A stretch of 64,000 bases of DNA from Corythucha ciliata (Eukaryota > Arthropoda > Insecta > Hemiptera > Tingidae): NCBI GenBank assembly GCA_038030265.1, contig CM075939.1:11699253-11763252 (forward strand), in the 5' to 3' direction. Every line of letters begins with the position of its first letter. Position 1 is the stretch's first letter. Position numbers and translations under genes: made by a program. A model generated the notes under the pieces. That model worked only from the letters and a program-made list of their open reading frames with translations, searched no databases and was not told where the DNA came from. This document shows positions 36,932 through 48,405 of the stretch, one piece after another.

Positions 36932-37917
36932 ATTGCTAATGCGGTGGTAAAATGTGAAAAACCCCTAATTTGCGGGTAATATTTATAAAATAAAATAATC
37001 AGCCTGGTCAAAATTAAGAGAAAAGTTAATTTTAAGCCTAAAAATTGAGGAAATTGCTAATTCGCGGCTATAAATGGAGAAAATCGCCAATTTACTGCTA
37101 AAATTGCGCCAAACGCCAATTTGTGACTGAAATTGAGAAAATTCGCTAATTCACAGGTTTGAAACGCTACGACGCGTCGCCGCTACAATTTAAAAAAAGC
37201 GCTAATTTGCGCCAAAAACTGAATATACGACAATTTTCAGATTCTGAAGGCAACTTTTCAGGCTGAAATGGAAAAAAGCGCCAATTTATGGCAATAAGTG
37301 AAGAAACCACTAATTCGCGAGTCAACTGAGAAAAATCGCTAATGCATTGCGTATGTATTATTATTATCATTATTATGGTGAACCAAAAAATCCTAATTCG
37401 TGAAAAGTCCCCCTATTTTGCTGCTAATATTGAGGAAAACACTTAAGAAAAACGTTAATTTCCAGCAGAAACTGAGAAAAGTGCTAATCCCCTGATAAAA
37501 ATGTTTTTAAAAATCGGGGTAATGTACTCCTAAAATTGAGGAAAACGCCAAAACTCGTGGATAAATAAGAAACATCGCTCACGGGATAAAAACGATACTT
37601 TGCTGCTAAAGTTGAGAAAATGCGCAAATTCATGGCTATGGGAGGGGGTGAGGCAAAACCGCTAATCTGCGGCTGAAATTGAGAAGAACGATACACTCGG
37701 CCAAAATTGAGAAAAGCGATAATTTACAGGTAAAGTCCAAAAATCGCCCTTAACTGAGAGACTGAGGCTATGATGAGGCCAGCAAGATGTCCAGATTCAA
37801 GAGTGTGCTGGCTGGGTGGAGTGATGACTAAAATGTGACGTTACCCCTCTCCCCTCACCCTTAAGAGATTTCAATCGGATCCCCCCCCCCCAGGACATAT
37901 TCATACGTACGCCGGTG

Positions 37918-38490
37918 GGGGGGGGGGGTAAATCTGAACTTCTCAAATGCCTGCTCCCCCAATGTAGGCTGACTTCCGCCGCATCTGCCTGGCTGGGTGT
38001 GAAAGATTCGTTCGGGGCCGCCAAAAATGCCGGCGCTGGGCGTACCTGTCCGTTTACGGGAGCGAAAAAAGACCATAGCGTGCTTTTTTTTGCTGCCCCG
38101 AAAGTTCTCCCGCCCATTGTGAGGAAGAGTGTGATGGATGAAAGGATGAAACGCGTATTTAGGCGCACGCTATTTCATAGAAAGCCTAGGTAAAATTGTC
38201 CGTTAACTCTTCTTCAAGTCAATAAATCTTCAATTTGACGACAAAAATCTGCAAGTTTCTTTCATTTATAGAAAAAAAAACTTGTTCTTTAGGCCCGATT
38301 AGGCCTGAAAATAGAGACGTTTCAACTCTAACAGCTGGCATCCAATCGAGTGGGAAACCAAACAAGGTTATACGGGGAGGAGATCATTTTTGTAGTGGAT
38401 CAAGATCAAGACCAACTCTTATTTTTTTTGTTTTGTTTTTGTTATTTAGAATTTTGTTTTGTTGTAAAATCGTTTAAATTTGTTATTATT
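37918..38490. other. No gene identified upstream of the Polycomb gene
   Basis: Begins with a G-run. The open stretch 37915-38193 (+) ends in a basic segment and a GTAA after CCTAG, but no family is recognised. It may hold promoter sequence for the gene below. Confidence 0.35.
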
Positions 38491-38641
38491 ACTTATTTAA
38501 TTTGGTCGGTATGAAGAGGACGACTCAAGATTGTTCGTAATTCGCGGGAATTGAAAAGTGTGTCGAACGACGTTGCAAATGACGCGTGAAGCGTCTACAG
38601 AGGGATTTCTTGGAAGGAATATTTTGCGACGATGATTTAAA
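38491..38641 (+). other. Candidate 5' UTR exon of the Psc/BMI1-type gene
   Basis: A moderately CG-containing stretch ends at GATTTAAA|GTGAGT (break after 38641), a good donor with no long open frame. The coding start exon is preceded by a good acceptor (CTAAATTGTAG, ending 39041), implying at least one non-coding exon upstream. The transcription start is not defined. Confidence 0.35.
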
Positions 38642-39072
38642 GTGAGTATTTCAGTGATTTTCTATTTTAAAATATTTGTTTATATCGTTTTAAGTCGCTA
38701 ACACGGTTAAATCTTCAACGAAAATGACCTGATTCCACAGTGAAAACATACTCTGATAACGGGTTTCGAGAGCCTGATAAAAAAAGTCCTGTTATGCCCT
38801 TGATCCATTCATCAACTTATTTTCTCCCTTTTTAAACTTTTATTTTCACCTAGGGCTACAATTTTGAAATACGTCGAACCCTCGGGGGTGTTTTCATGCA
38901 GATAACTATGCAAAGGGCATGTTGGGATCGTAGAGGGTCGTCCGTACCCAGTGACATAGTTGAAGGAAACTAAAAACCGTAAGTGGAACACTCCTTTTTT
39001 TTTTATTCCACGGAAACTGACGTCTGTTTTCTAAATTGTAGTTTCTTCGTTTAACCACCTTTTCATCGTAAA

Positions 39073-42000
39073 ATGCACTGTCCGAAGCGAATAAAAATAA
39101 CAGACGTAAATCCTCATTTAATTTGCGTCCTTTGCGGTGGCTACTACGTTGACGCTACGACCATCATCGAGTGTTTGCACTCTTGTGAGACGATTGAATA
39201 ATTTTTATCTAGAGACCTGTCAGCATCGTTAATCCCCCCCTCCTCTTCTTGACTTATTTCAGTCTGTAAGACGTGTATCGTGAAATATTTGGAAAAGAAC
39301 AAATATTGTCCGATTTGCGACGTTCAAATTCATAAGACATCGCCTCTGGTCAACATTAGAAGTGATAGAACTCTTCAGAACATCGTCTACAAGGTGGTGC
39401 CGACGTTGTTTCAAAGTGAGTTACTCCGCTTTCATGTATGTTAAGAGGGTTGCCAGCCGTCCGGGGGTACCCGGGACAGTCCCGGTTTGGCTAATTTTGT
39501 CTCGGGGCAAGGTCATACTGGGATGCAATTTGTCCCGGATTCTGGTCTACATTTCTAAAACATTGAAATTGGGCATACAATAAATTTATTCTTGGAATGA
39601 AGATGCGCGGGAATCTGGCCTGAAAGTGTACGTGTTGTCGGGTGTTTCTCTGGTTCACTTTTCCGTGGTCCGGGCTTTTCGCGGTTAAAGTTTTTTGTGG
39701 TCAGAGCTTTTTGTTGTTAGAGCATTTTGTGGTTAAAGCATTTTGGGGTTGGAGCATTTTGTGGTTAGAGTATTTTACCAATCTCCCTCCAAGGAGTGAC
39801 TATCCGTCCTGCTCCATCACAGCCCGCTCTTCTCAGACCTCCATCCGGCCGCCTACTTGCACCACCTCTGTGAAATGCCCACTTTCACGGTGTCCACGCT
39901 GAGTGTTGTCAGAATGGCCGTCTGACAACAGCCAACGGGCGGATGGGAGGGCGGTCGAGAACCTGGTCTTGCACTCGGGCCCCATCCCACGTCGTACGGC
40001 GAGTGTCGCCACCTCACAATGGGAAAGGGTCATATTAACTGACCTAACCCATTAGTCCAAGGTACAAGACACGAACCGGGTTAGAGTAATTTGTGGTTAG
40101 TACATTTTTATTTAGCGATTTTTGTAGTTGAAACTTTTGAGGTTAGAGCATATTGGGGTTGCTGCTATCTCCGATCTGAGCTTTTCGAGGTTAAATCATT
40201 TCGTGCTTTGAGCATTCTGGGGTTAGAGCATTTTGTGTTTGAAGCAGTTTGGGGTTAAGTCCAGTCAATCTAAGCTTTGAAGCGGATATACATATGGGAT
40301 TTTGTTTTTTTGCGGGAATGTGTAGGAGGGGGTCCCCTGATCAATGTCTAATAAAGTCCCGAGCTGAACACCTTCCCCCAAATGAAGGGGGAGCGTTCAA
40401 AGCTACCTTTTCGAGGTTTTTCGCCTGAATTTCAAAACCGGTTCGTCTTGGACGAATCTTTCCGAGGAATGGAAGCAGATTGAGTTCTCTATAACTTTTA
40501 CTCCATACATTTTTTTAAAATTCCTCACAGTTTTCGAGATATACACCTCTGAAAAGTGACCTTGCATATTTGATTGGGAAACAATCTCCCCACGTAGGAA
40601 ATGTGAGTGGAAGAGAAGGGAAGGGGGATAACTGGTTCCTGCGACTACCACGCCCCCCCCCCTGCACCAGATCACGTGCTGAACTGCATATTTTGCCGTT
40701 GCACGGGGGCGAGTGCGTATCAAGATGTGGTTGCAGGAAGGTCGGGATATTCTGTTCCAAGACCAGCAGCAACTCGCAGGGGGACTGCACTAATACCGAG
40801 GCGTAGCAATAGCCCCCACAGCCCTTGGGGGCCCTGAGATCAGGGTATTTTTCCCCGTCTTCTTATTTATTTAAGTGATATAACCATAATAACTATCTTT
40901 CGTGATTAAAAAAAAAGAAAATTCAACTCAGTGCTCAGCTAAACATTGGGAGTACGACGCATTGCTGCTATTCTCCAAGTCCTCTGTAGTCAGGTTAGTC
41001 GAAAAAAGTGCAATAAAAATTAATGTTTCAACTCAAAAAATAATGTAATTATATAAAGTTAATTTTGACATTCATTAACTATTAACAATTTCTGATGAGG
41101 ACTTCCTGCAATGAACGTCAAAATCTTCTTCTTATTCAGATTGTGAGATGAAGGGACTCCAAAGGGTAGTTTTGTATGGATTGGGGGGGGGGGCATTTTC
41201 ACAACGTCACATTTCAGGAACGTATACTCGAAAACGGCTGGGATTTAAAAAAAAAATTTGTGGAGTAAACGTTGAAGAGAATTTTATGAGCTTCCATTCT
41301 GTGTCTAAAAGTTTTCATCTAAGACGCACCGTTTTTGAGATACAGGTGAAAAATCACGAAAAGGTATTTTTAAATATCCCCCTCTCTTCAGGGCAGGTGG
41401 TTCAGCTCGGGACTTTATTAGACGATGATCAGGGGACCCTCCCGTACACATTCCCGCAAAAAAAAAAAAAAATCCCATATTTATTGCATTTATTTTGCAT
41501 TTTTCGGCTAAGATTGACTGGACTAATTTGTGGTTAGAGCATTTTGTGGTTAGTGGTTTTTGTGTTTTAAACTTTTTGCGGTTATGTTATATTAGGCTTG
41601 TTGCTTTCTGTGATGCGAGCTTTTTGACGTGGAAGCATTTTGTGGTTTGGAGCATTTTGGCTTATTATTTCTCAATAATAAGTATTTGTAATCGTATCGC
41701 AAAAAAATTTTTTTGACCCCCCCTCAAAATTTGTAGTTTTTCGTTTCAAAGTGCGTAGAATCCAAATCTGCAATAAAAAAAAAATGTCCGTCCGCCGTCC
41801 GGGCCATATCTTGCCCTAGGATTGCTCGAAAAAACTCGTTCTTTCGCACACAGACTACATTTGGGGTCTAGTTGGTCCTAACAACTGATCAGTTTGATCA
41901 AATAACTCCCTGGGGTTTTATGGGCCAAAAGCGGGTCCAAAATGGGGATTTTCAAAGGATTTGGGATCATAGGGGTGTGGGGTGTCGATTTTCATGTAAT

Positions 42001-45000
42001 TTCAAGCCGGATTTGACTACATCGATGAATAATAAACCCACAGTCGAAATAATAAGGCATTGTTCGATAATTCGCAGCGTTTTTTATTAGTGGTTAGAGC
42101 ATTTTGTGGTTAGTGCATTTTGGGGTTGGAGTATATAGTGGTTAGACTATTTCGTGGTTAAAGCACTGTTACAGGTCACACTCACCCTAAGGATGATACT
42201 TGGTGGGGGAGGGGGAGTTGAGGCGAGCGGCTTGGCTCAGACAGGCGAACCCTACCTGAATTATATTATATTAATCATAAATGGTCGAGTTAAAGCCGAA
42301 AATGAATGATTGCGTGAGAACCCACATTGCGACGCGCTTCGGCAGTGAAGAAGTGGGGGGAAGAAAGGGCCAAACGGAAAAGGAAGACGCGATCGCTGGG
42401 AGAGTGAGTTTTTGGCCAGCGTCTGAGAGAGAGAGAGAGAGAGAGAGTTTTTGACCAGCGCCCGGGGAAAGTCGTCCTGTGGGCAACGCCAGCAACGGAG
42501 AAAACCCAGAGGAAGCAGGGACGTCTTTGTGGGGCATTTGGGGGACAAAATGAGAGAATGATTGGCGGAAGCGCGAACACCGGTCTTTTTCTCTTTTGTC
42601 CTCTGTCATCCGGCTGCAAATCGCTGGTCCAGTCGGGGCGTTCGCTGTGAAACCTGGGCTCCCTGCGGCTGCGGTTCGCTGTTGTTGAGCGGTTGTTCGT
42701 CGACAGCGCACCCGAAAGTCGGACTTCCCCTTGGCGACCACGTACTCAAGCGCGCCCGTGTTCGTGAGTAAAACGTAACCCGTCTTACCAACGAACAGTG
42801 ACGGATCTAGGATTTTATCTTGGGAGGGGTTCCATCATAAATCCGATAAACTCTTTCTTCTTATAAAACAATGTTCTAGCCATTAGCATAGGGAGAATTA
42901 GTAAGTTCCGGGCCTTATTTTTAAAGTTATCTTGATTCCCGCGGGGTAGGTATATAGCCTCCCTCGCTTGCGCCCTGACGAACAACTGCAAAATAGTGAA
43001 ATTTTGAAGGCAAATATCAGTAAAGTTGAGAGCTTCTTGTCGGAAACTCACGATACTCCACCGTTTCACGATTTCGTGAATTTGAAAGTTTCGGGAATTT
43101 TTTAGTTTAGTGAACGCGGAACCTAGACAATGTGTCAACGCCACGACAGCGCCTTGACAAATAGCCGCAAAGCCACAGCATTTTTAGGAGAAATTGGAAG
43201 TTTCCTAGGTTAACAACTAGCTTTCCTGGCTTAAATTAGGCAATTCCCACGGCTTAATTCAACAGAATTGTAAAAGTTTGAAGTCATTTGGTCTGACTGA
43301 CCCCGACAGCGCCCACGGCCTCTAAATAGCCGTGTAATAGCAAGATTATAAGCGCCAAGCATTGTGTTTGTCATTTCTGGTCCTAAAGCCCCGAAGAGCA
43401 TGATGAATACCCAGAAGATTGGAAATTCCACGGCCTAATATCCACGGTAATGCGACTTTCCTGTCTTAATTCCCTCTAAAACGAAAGTTTAGGACCTTGA
43501 TTATATTAATTTTGACAAAATTGCAAGATTTGGGACCTTTTACCTGGCAGCGAAACTGGCTAACCGAACTTAGCGAAAAGCCTGACAAATTCCCACAAAA
43601 TAGTAAGTTTCCTGACTGGATATCCACGCGATGGCCGATGGACATTTATGAGTTTAAATTTCAGTGAATTTACCAGTTTAGAGTCTTATTAATACAAGCA
43701 AATTACCGCGTTTCCTATTCTAGCTGCGAATTAGCGGCTTTTGTCAAATTGCTCCGTAAACTAGCGTTCGTTTCCGTTTTAGAAGCGAATGAGCGATTTG
43801 TCTCAATTTTAGCCTGGAATTAGCGCGCGGTCTCTCTCAGTTTTAGCCATGAATTAGTGTGTCTTATCAAATGTATCCGACAAATAAGCGTTTCCCCCTC
43901 AATTTCAGCAGCGTGTTACCGTATTTCCTCCTCGAATTAGCGTTTTGGTTTATTATTCATTCTGAATAATACACCTGTTTTCGGTCAGAAATTTGTTTTT
44001 ACAACCCACCCTCAAACGTTTTCTGTGTACGTTTTAACATGTCTAGATTCGATTTCTGCAATTCCGTCCGCCGTCCGGGCCATATCTTGCCCTAGGATTG
44101 CTCGAAAAAACTCGTTCTTTCGCACACAGACTCCATTTGGGATCTAGTTGGTCCTAACAACTGATCAGTTTGATCAAATAACTCCCTGGGGTTTTATGAG
44201 CCAAAAGTGGGTTCAAAATGGGGATTTTCAAAGGTTTTGAGATCATATAGGGGTGTGGGGTGTCCATTGTCATGTAATGTCAAGCCGGATTTGACTACAT
44301 TCATGAGTAATAAGCCCGTGTGTAAAATTTGCAGCGTTTTTCTTCACTTCTCAGTCATGTGGATTAAGAGATTTTTCACCTCTATTTCCGCAATTAGCGC
44401 TATTTCTCAGTTTTAGCCGCGGGATATTCCCTAGTTTTAGTTGCGAATTATTTATTAATTTTACCTGCGAATTACCGCTCTCAGTGGGCCTCCTAATCCA
44501 CGAATTATAGTTTTTCTTCATTTTATAGCTGTGAATGACAGTTTCTTGCCAACTTATGCCGCGAATTAACGCATTTCTACAATTTATTAACGCGAATAAG
44601 CAGTATTCCTTAATTTTAATGGGAATAAGCGGTTTGTCTCCGTTTTAGCCGTGAGTGAGCGTGTTTCCGTGACATATGGCGTTTTCCTCAATTTTTGCAG
44701 CCCATTAGCGCTTTTTTACTATTTTTGCCGCGATTAAGAGCTATTTCTCACCGTAGCCGCCAAATGTTATCTTAATTTCAGCGGTGGACTGCGAATTAGT
44801 GGATTTTCTAAAAATTGATCCACGAATCAGCGACTTTCTTTATTTCAGTTGCTATAATACGCGCTTTTTGCTGCGAATTGAACCTTAAGCTGCGTCCACA
44901 CTATTCCGAATCGAAAGCGAATGGAGTCGATCGACTTGAGTCGAATGAAAAGTCGACCAAGTGTGGGCGGTCAAAAAATTCGACTGAAGGCTAATCGAAT

Positions 45001-48000
45001 GGAGTCGATTCGGCATGGTGTGGACGCGGCTTTATCTCTATTTTCAGCCACGGATAAGCGTTTAATTTCCAATTTAAGCGGGAAGTAATCAGCAGTTTTC
45101 CCAGTTGTAGCCGTGAATTAGGGGGTTTTCACAATTTTCGCCACGAATTAGCGGTTTTTTCATGTTATCTGCGTGTGAATTAACGCGTTTACTCAAATTC
45201 AGTCCCGATGTTACCTCGAAAAACCGCTGGAATGGGCGTTTTTTCAATATTAGTCGAGGCTTCTGAGTGATTGATTGCTGTTTTTACTTATAGCTGCGAA
45301 TTACGGGTCAAATAATCATCTGTGCAGCTCCCTCTTCAACATTCCACATTTTATAGTGGGCGTCATCTTCTTAGGGGGGGAGGGGTTGAAACCCTCCCCG
45401 TAAATCCGCCACTGCCAACGAATCTCACACTTACGTAAAACCGAGACCACGTAAATCGACCTTCGCGTAAAATTAATAAATAAATGACAGAAAACAAAAC
45501 AAAACTCATAAGAAAGAATCTCGTTATTATTTTTTGTGGTTAAAGCATTTTTGTGGTTATCTCATATTGGGGTTGTTGCTTTCTGTGATGTGCGAGCTTT
45601 TTGAGGTTGAAACATTTTGGGGTTAGAGCATTTGTGTCTAAAAGTTTTTGTGGTTAGATCATATTGGGGTTGCTGCTTTCTGTGATGCGTGAGCTTTTTG
45701 AGATTGAATGTTCTTGAGGTTAAAGTTTCGAGCTTTTGGGGGGTTCAAGGTTTTCTGTGCTTCAATGTTTTTGTGGTACAGTTGTTCGGGCACGTCCTTC
45801 GCGAGTGCCCTGTGTGACAACAGTCGAGTGATCGCGCTTCTTTCTTTTTTGTCCCGGGAGATTTTGGTCTTGTGAAGCTTTTGTCCCATTTTTGTCAGAT
45901 TTCGAGTTGGCAACCCTACGTGCAAGTTCTTAAAACCGCAGCAAACCAAAAAAAGTAAGGAGGGTAGACCCCCCCCCCTCAGTGGCTTGGTAGTTCGCGG
46001 GGTCCACCCGCACGAGCTTCTTATAAACGGGGGACGGCTGTGGCCCCTCATTTTTGCCTTCGCAGACCCGTTCCCAAAAGCTGCCCGACAAGAGAGTCAC
46101 TAACTGTCAAGTCATTTTCCCCCTAATTTCAGATGAAATGGGTCGACGAGCGACTTTCTACGAGAAAATCACCGACAATCTACCGGCCAACCCCGAGGAC
46201 CGGGGTGAAATCACTGACACCACCCCAATATTTCTACCCGACGAATTACTAGTCGTGTGTTTGGAGTATTCTCGCAACGATAAAACGTTCGAGCAGGTAA
46301 ACTTGGAGCGTGGTTTGCCAGTTTTTTTGCGGTTTTCTAACTAGTTTTTCATTTTTCGGGGGGCTCAAGAATGAGAAAATTCCAAAGAGATTTCTCAACT
46401 GTCCCGCTTCACTGCGTGTGTCCCATCTGGCTAAATTGATTCAAGGGAAATTCGGTTTGACGCCGAATCACGCGGTTCATTTTTTTTTTAAAGACGACCT
46501 CTTACAAGAGTATATGACTGTGATGGATATCGCCTATGCGTATCAGTGTCGAAGGGTAAGCTCCACGGGGCGTTTATCGATGAAAATAATGGTAAAATTT
46601 TGGTTAATTTTTTTTTTCAGAATGTGCCTATAAATTTGAGTTTTAAAATTTTGGAATGGAAAAAGACTGTGATTAGGCTAGTGGAAGTGAGAAAGAGTGA
46701 CGATAAGAAGTCGGAAGAGGTGGCTCAAGCGAAAAAGGAGCCAGCAGGCGGCGGTGGTGAGTCGAATGACGTGAAAGAGGTAAAAAGTAAAAAGAGAAAG
46801 TGCGAATCTAAACCGGGCGATGACGGGCTGGGAGAGTGGAAGGAAGTGCAACTTCAAATCAGTGAAAACGGTGTGATGAGCGTGCGAAATATGTCGAATC
46901 CAGAGTGTTCGCCCAAACCGGCTGTTGAAGCGCCCACGCTGGCTGTGGGGCAGCCGAGTCCACCGGCTGGAGGTGAGCAGCAACAGACTGCGACGGTTAC
47001 GGTCAACGGTCCCCCGTCTGTTACAGCCCCACCACTGGCACAACTGCCAACAACAACAACGACGACGACGACGACAACTGTGACGCAACCCCCACCACCA
47101 CCACCACTGTCGACATCTAAGCCGGCGAGACCTCCGCCTCCGGAGCCGCCTATTGTTAGCTTCAGTAAAGTCACGAAGGATCAAGTCAAACGGGACGTCA
47201 ATCATGCAGAGAGTAGCAAGCTGAGTATAAGTCGAGTTCCAGCGGCTGGATTTAAAGAAAAGAGCGACTCGTTGAATAAAATCGTTAGCCGGTTGAGTCC
47301 TAACGAGAGGCCGATCGGTAACACTTCGGTGACGATTCGCGCAGTTGACTCAGTGCCGAAGGCTCTTCCCTTGCCACCTGCACCAATTAGGCCGCCTAAA
47401 GCAGATCGGAAGCCTCAGCAGACGGTTCGTTACAAGACGCTTACGTCTCCGACGCGGCAGTGGAATCCGAGTATTGATCGCACTACAATGCTGACGATGA
47501 AACAAAATTACGACCTTACGAAACCTCCGAGGTTTTTCAAAATGCGTAATATGCCTCGTTATTTAGGAAATCCGGCGTCTGGAGTGAAACCAATGTTCGC
47601 TGGTAGTCCTGAAGAGCCGCAGTCACCTCTGGCTGGGACGAAACCTCAAGAAACGAAGTCGTCGACGCCGCCTACTCCTTCGGCCGTGTCACTCCCGTCG
47701 CCGCGCTCTCCAACAAAACTCCCTCCTCCCTTTACACCGAAGGGTCCAGTCAAACCTCCAATCTACCCACACGCGAATAAAAACTGGCCGACGAGTCGTG
47801 CCCCCGTTGCTCACATGAACTCGCTGTTCAACGTGGCCGCCTCAAATCCCTACCACCTCCTCTACCCTGGTTTTCCAGGTCCATTCAACCCGGACGCTGA
47901 TTTCCTCCGTTCTATGTGCGCCGCCGGATCACCCGCCTTCCACCCCTCTCTCCCACCATCAATTAGTATGCTCCTCAATCCACTTCATCACAGCCTTCAA

Positions 48001-48405
48001 CAGAGGCCAGCACTCGAATCGGGGCCCCCAACGTCGACCACAACACCGGCGGCACAACGCATTCCTCGGTCCAAATCACCACCGCCTCCCTCCTCCTCCT
48101 CTTCCGCCTCCTCAACTCTCGCCGCCCTACCTCCTCATCCCCTTCACACGCACACCGCCGTAAGTAGCCTCTCCTCCAAGCCTAAAATCCTCGAATCTCC
48201 CGTGCCCCTTCCTCCTCCAAATCCTCCACCGTCCGCTAATTCAACTCCTCCTCCTTCAACCGCAGCTGAAAAAACGGCGGAAAGCCAACCACCGACGAAC
48301 AACAACAACAATAACAATAATAATTCGTCGGCTGATCCGCCTAAAAAACCGACCAGCTCAACTTCTCCAGCTCCTGCCAACAATGTTAGTTCTGAGTCCA
48401 AATGA
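39073..48405 (+). CDS. Psc: Polycomb-group RING finger protein, Psc/BMI1 (PCGF) family
   Basis: A nuclear subunit of Polycomb repressive complex 1, where the PCGF RING pairs with a RING1-type E3 ligase to ubiquitinate histone H2A and compact chromatin. Coding exons: 39073-39184, 39263-39415, 46133-46296, 46370-46555, 46621-48405; they join in phase to 799 codons and TGA. The C3HC4 RING lies at about residues 18-56 (Cys18, 21, 34, His36, Cys39, 42, 53, 56), followed by the family signature [17 protein letters not shown]. The RAWUL domain is at about 130-230 ([29 protein letters not shown]). The last exon adds about 570 disordered residues with Pro, Thr (10) and Asn (10) runs and a conserved-looking block [20 protein letters not shown]. 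Vertebrate BMI1 is near 330 residues, so the length favours the long arthropod Psc/Su(z)2 form; I cannot separate those two. An acceptor at CTCAAG (46369) is weak, but a CTAAC branch site fits. Confidence 0.93.
39640..40257. repeat. 16-bp array, GAGCATTTTGTGGTTA family, with an insert
   Basis: Units GAGCATTTTGTGGTTA and GAGCATTTTGGGGTTA fill 39660-39780 and 40080-40257. A unique segment (about 39785-40075) lies between the two blocks. Further blocks are at 41515-41665, 42085-42165 and 45535-45740, and one in reverse orientation at about 49455-49535. Confidence 0.75.
40258..41525. mobile_element. Inverted-repeat element, 1.27 kb with ~350-bp arms
   Basis: The left arm (about 40258-40600) and right arm (about 41190-41525) are reverse complements. 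Shared landmarks are CCAGTCAATCT at the outer edges, TTTGCGGGAATGTGTA, GGGTCCCCTGATCA and AATAAAGTCCCGAGCTGAA. The centre (about 40600-41190) is unique and encodes nothing recognisable. The 16-bp arrays flank both sides. It looks like a foldback-type non-autonomous transposon. Confidence 0.8.
41785..42085. repeat. Dispersed 290-bp repeat, copy A
   Basis: About 95% identical by eye to 44062-44345 in the same orientation. Both contain GTCCGCCGTCCGGGCCATAT, CTCGTTCTTTCGCACACAGA and GATCAGTTTGATCAAATAAC. No protein is apparent. The copies diverge at both ends. Confidence 0.85.
42290..42795. other. GC-rich block of unknown nature
   Basis: A compositionally distinct stretch with a GA microsatellite (about 42425-42447) and overlapping open frames on both strands (the longest 42741-42271 minus, 156 codons, with Ser-Leu repeats from the GA run). 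No domain is recognised. It sits inside the Psc-type intron, directly left of the hAT-like element. Confidence 0.4.
44062..44345. repeat. Dispersed 290-bp repeat, copy B
   Basis: Partner of 41785-42085. This copy lies inside the hAT-like element, within its array, while copy A lies outside it, so the segment can move or be copied independently of the element. Confidence 0.85.
44888..45031. mobile_element. 144-bp MITE with TTA target duplication, PIF/Harbinger-like
   Basis: The ends AGCTGCGTCCACACTAT and GTGTGGACGCGGCT are inverted repeats, and the element is flanked by TTA on both sides (44885-44887 and 45032-45034). A 3-bp TWA duplication is typical of PIF/Harbinger. Interior sub-repeats CGAATGGAGTCGAT occur twice. 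It is inserted in the array of the surrounding hAT-like element. Confidence 0.8.
45535..45740. repeat. 16-bp array, GAGCATTTTGTGGTTA family
   Basis: Units alternate GTGGTTA, GGGGTTA and GAGGTT(G/A)A with short interruptions. The block lies just right of the hAT-like element. Confidence 0.7.

Larger units (their letters stand above)
32815..37917. mobile_element. Composite array-bearing element(s) with nested insertions
   Basis: A left-type terminus CACTGGCAGCCCTACACC is at 32815. The stretch 33340-33600 (CGCAGTAGTGTACCGAGGTA, then TCGTGGTCTCGCGATGCAAC) is homologous to 49860-50430, and the right end (CCCCAGGACATATTCATACG to 37917) is homologous to 52310-52335, so most of this is a copy of the 49705-52335 element. 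Array units change orientation within it. It has received a 487-bp insertion (34511-34997) and a mariner-like element (from about 35575). The segment 34378-35335, minus the insertion, is nearly identical to 27978-28400. Confidence 0.6.
42796..45414. mobile_element. Non-autonomous hAT-like element with 8-bp target duplication
   Basis: The left end CAGTGACGGATCTAGG and right end CCGTAAATCCGCCACTG are inverted repeats, and the element is flanked on both sides by exactly CCAACGAA (42788-42795 and 45415-45422). An 8-bp duplication with CAGTG-type ends is the hAT signature. The 2,619-bp interior has no transposase. It holds a short-unit array (about 42880-43690, CAAATTGCAAGTTTC type), the AATTAGCG/TTTAGCC array (about 43700-45310), copy B of the 290-bp repeat and a nested MITE. 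Confidence 0.85.
39416..46132. other. 6.7-kb intron of the Psc-type gene, filled with mobile DNA
   Basis: Located between the RING exon and the next exon, at a phase-1 junction. It contains five blocks of 16-bp arrays, a 1.27-kb inverted-repeat element, a duplicated 290-bp segment and a 2.6-kb hAT-like element with a nested MITE. All other introns of the gene between coding exons are under 80 bp. Confidence 0.85.

Noticed and set aside
42271..42741. Minus-strand open frame of 156 codons with Ser-Leu repeats
   Set aside because: The repeat comes from a GA microsatellite, no domain is visible, and overlapping frames on the other strand are equally open. Left as an unexplained GC-rich block.
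46678..47205. Minus-strand open frame of 175 codons opposite the Psc-type last exon
   Set aside because: It is the shadow of the real exon, made of Arg/Trp-rich translation of low-complexity codons, with no domain or splice context.
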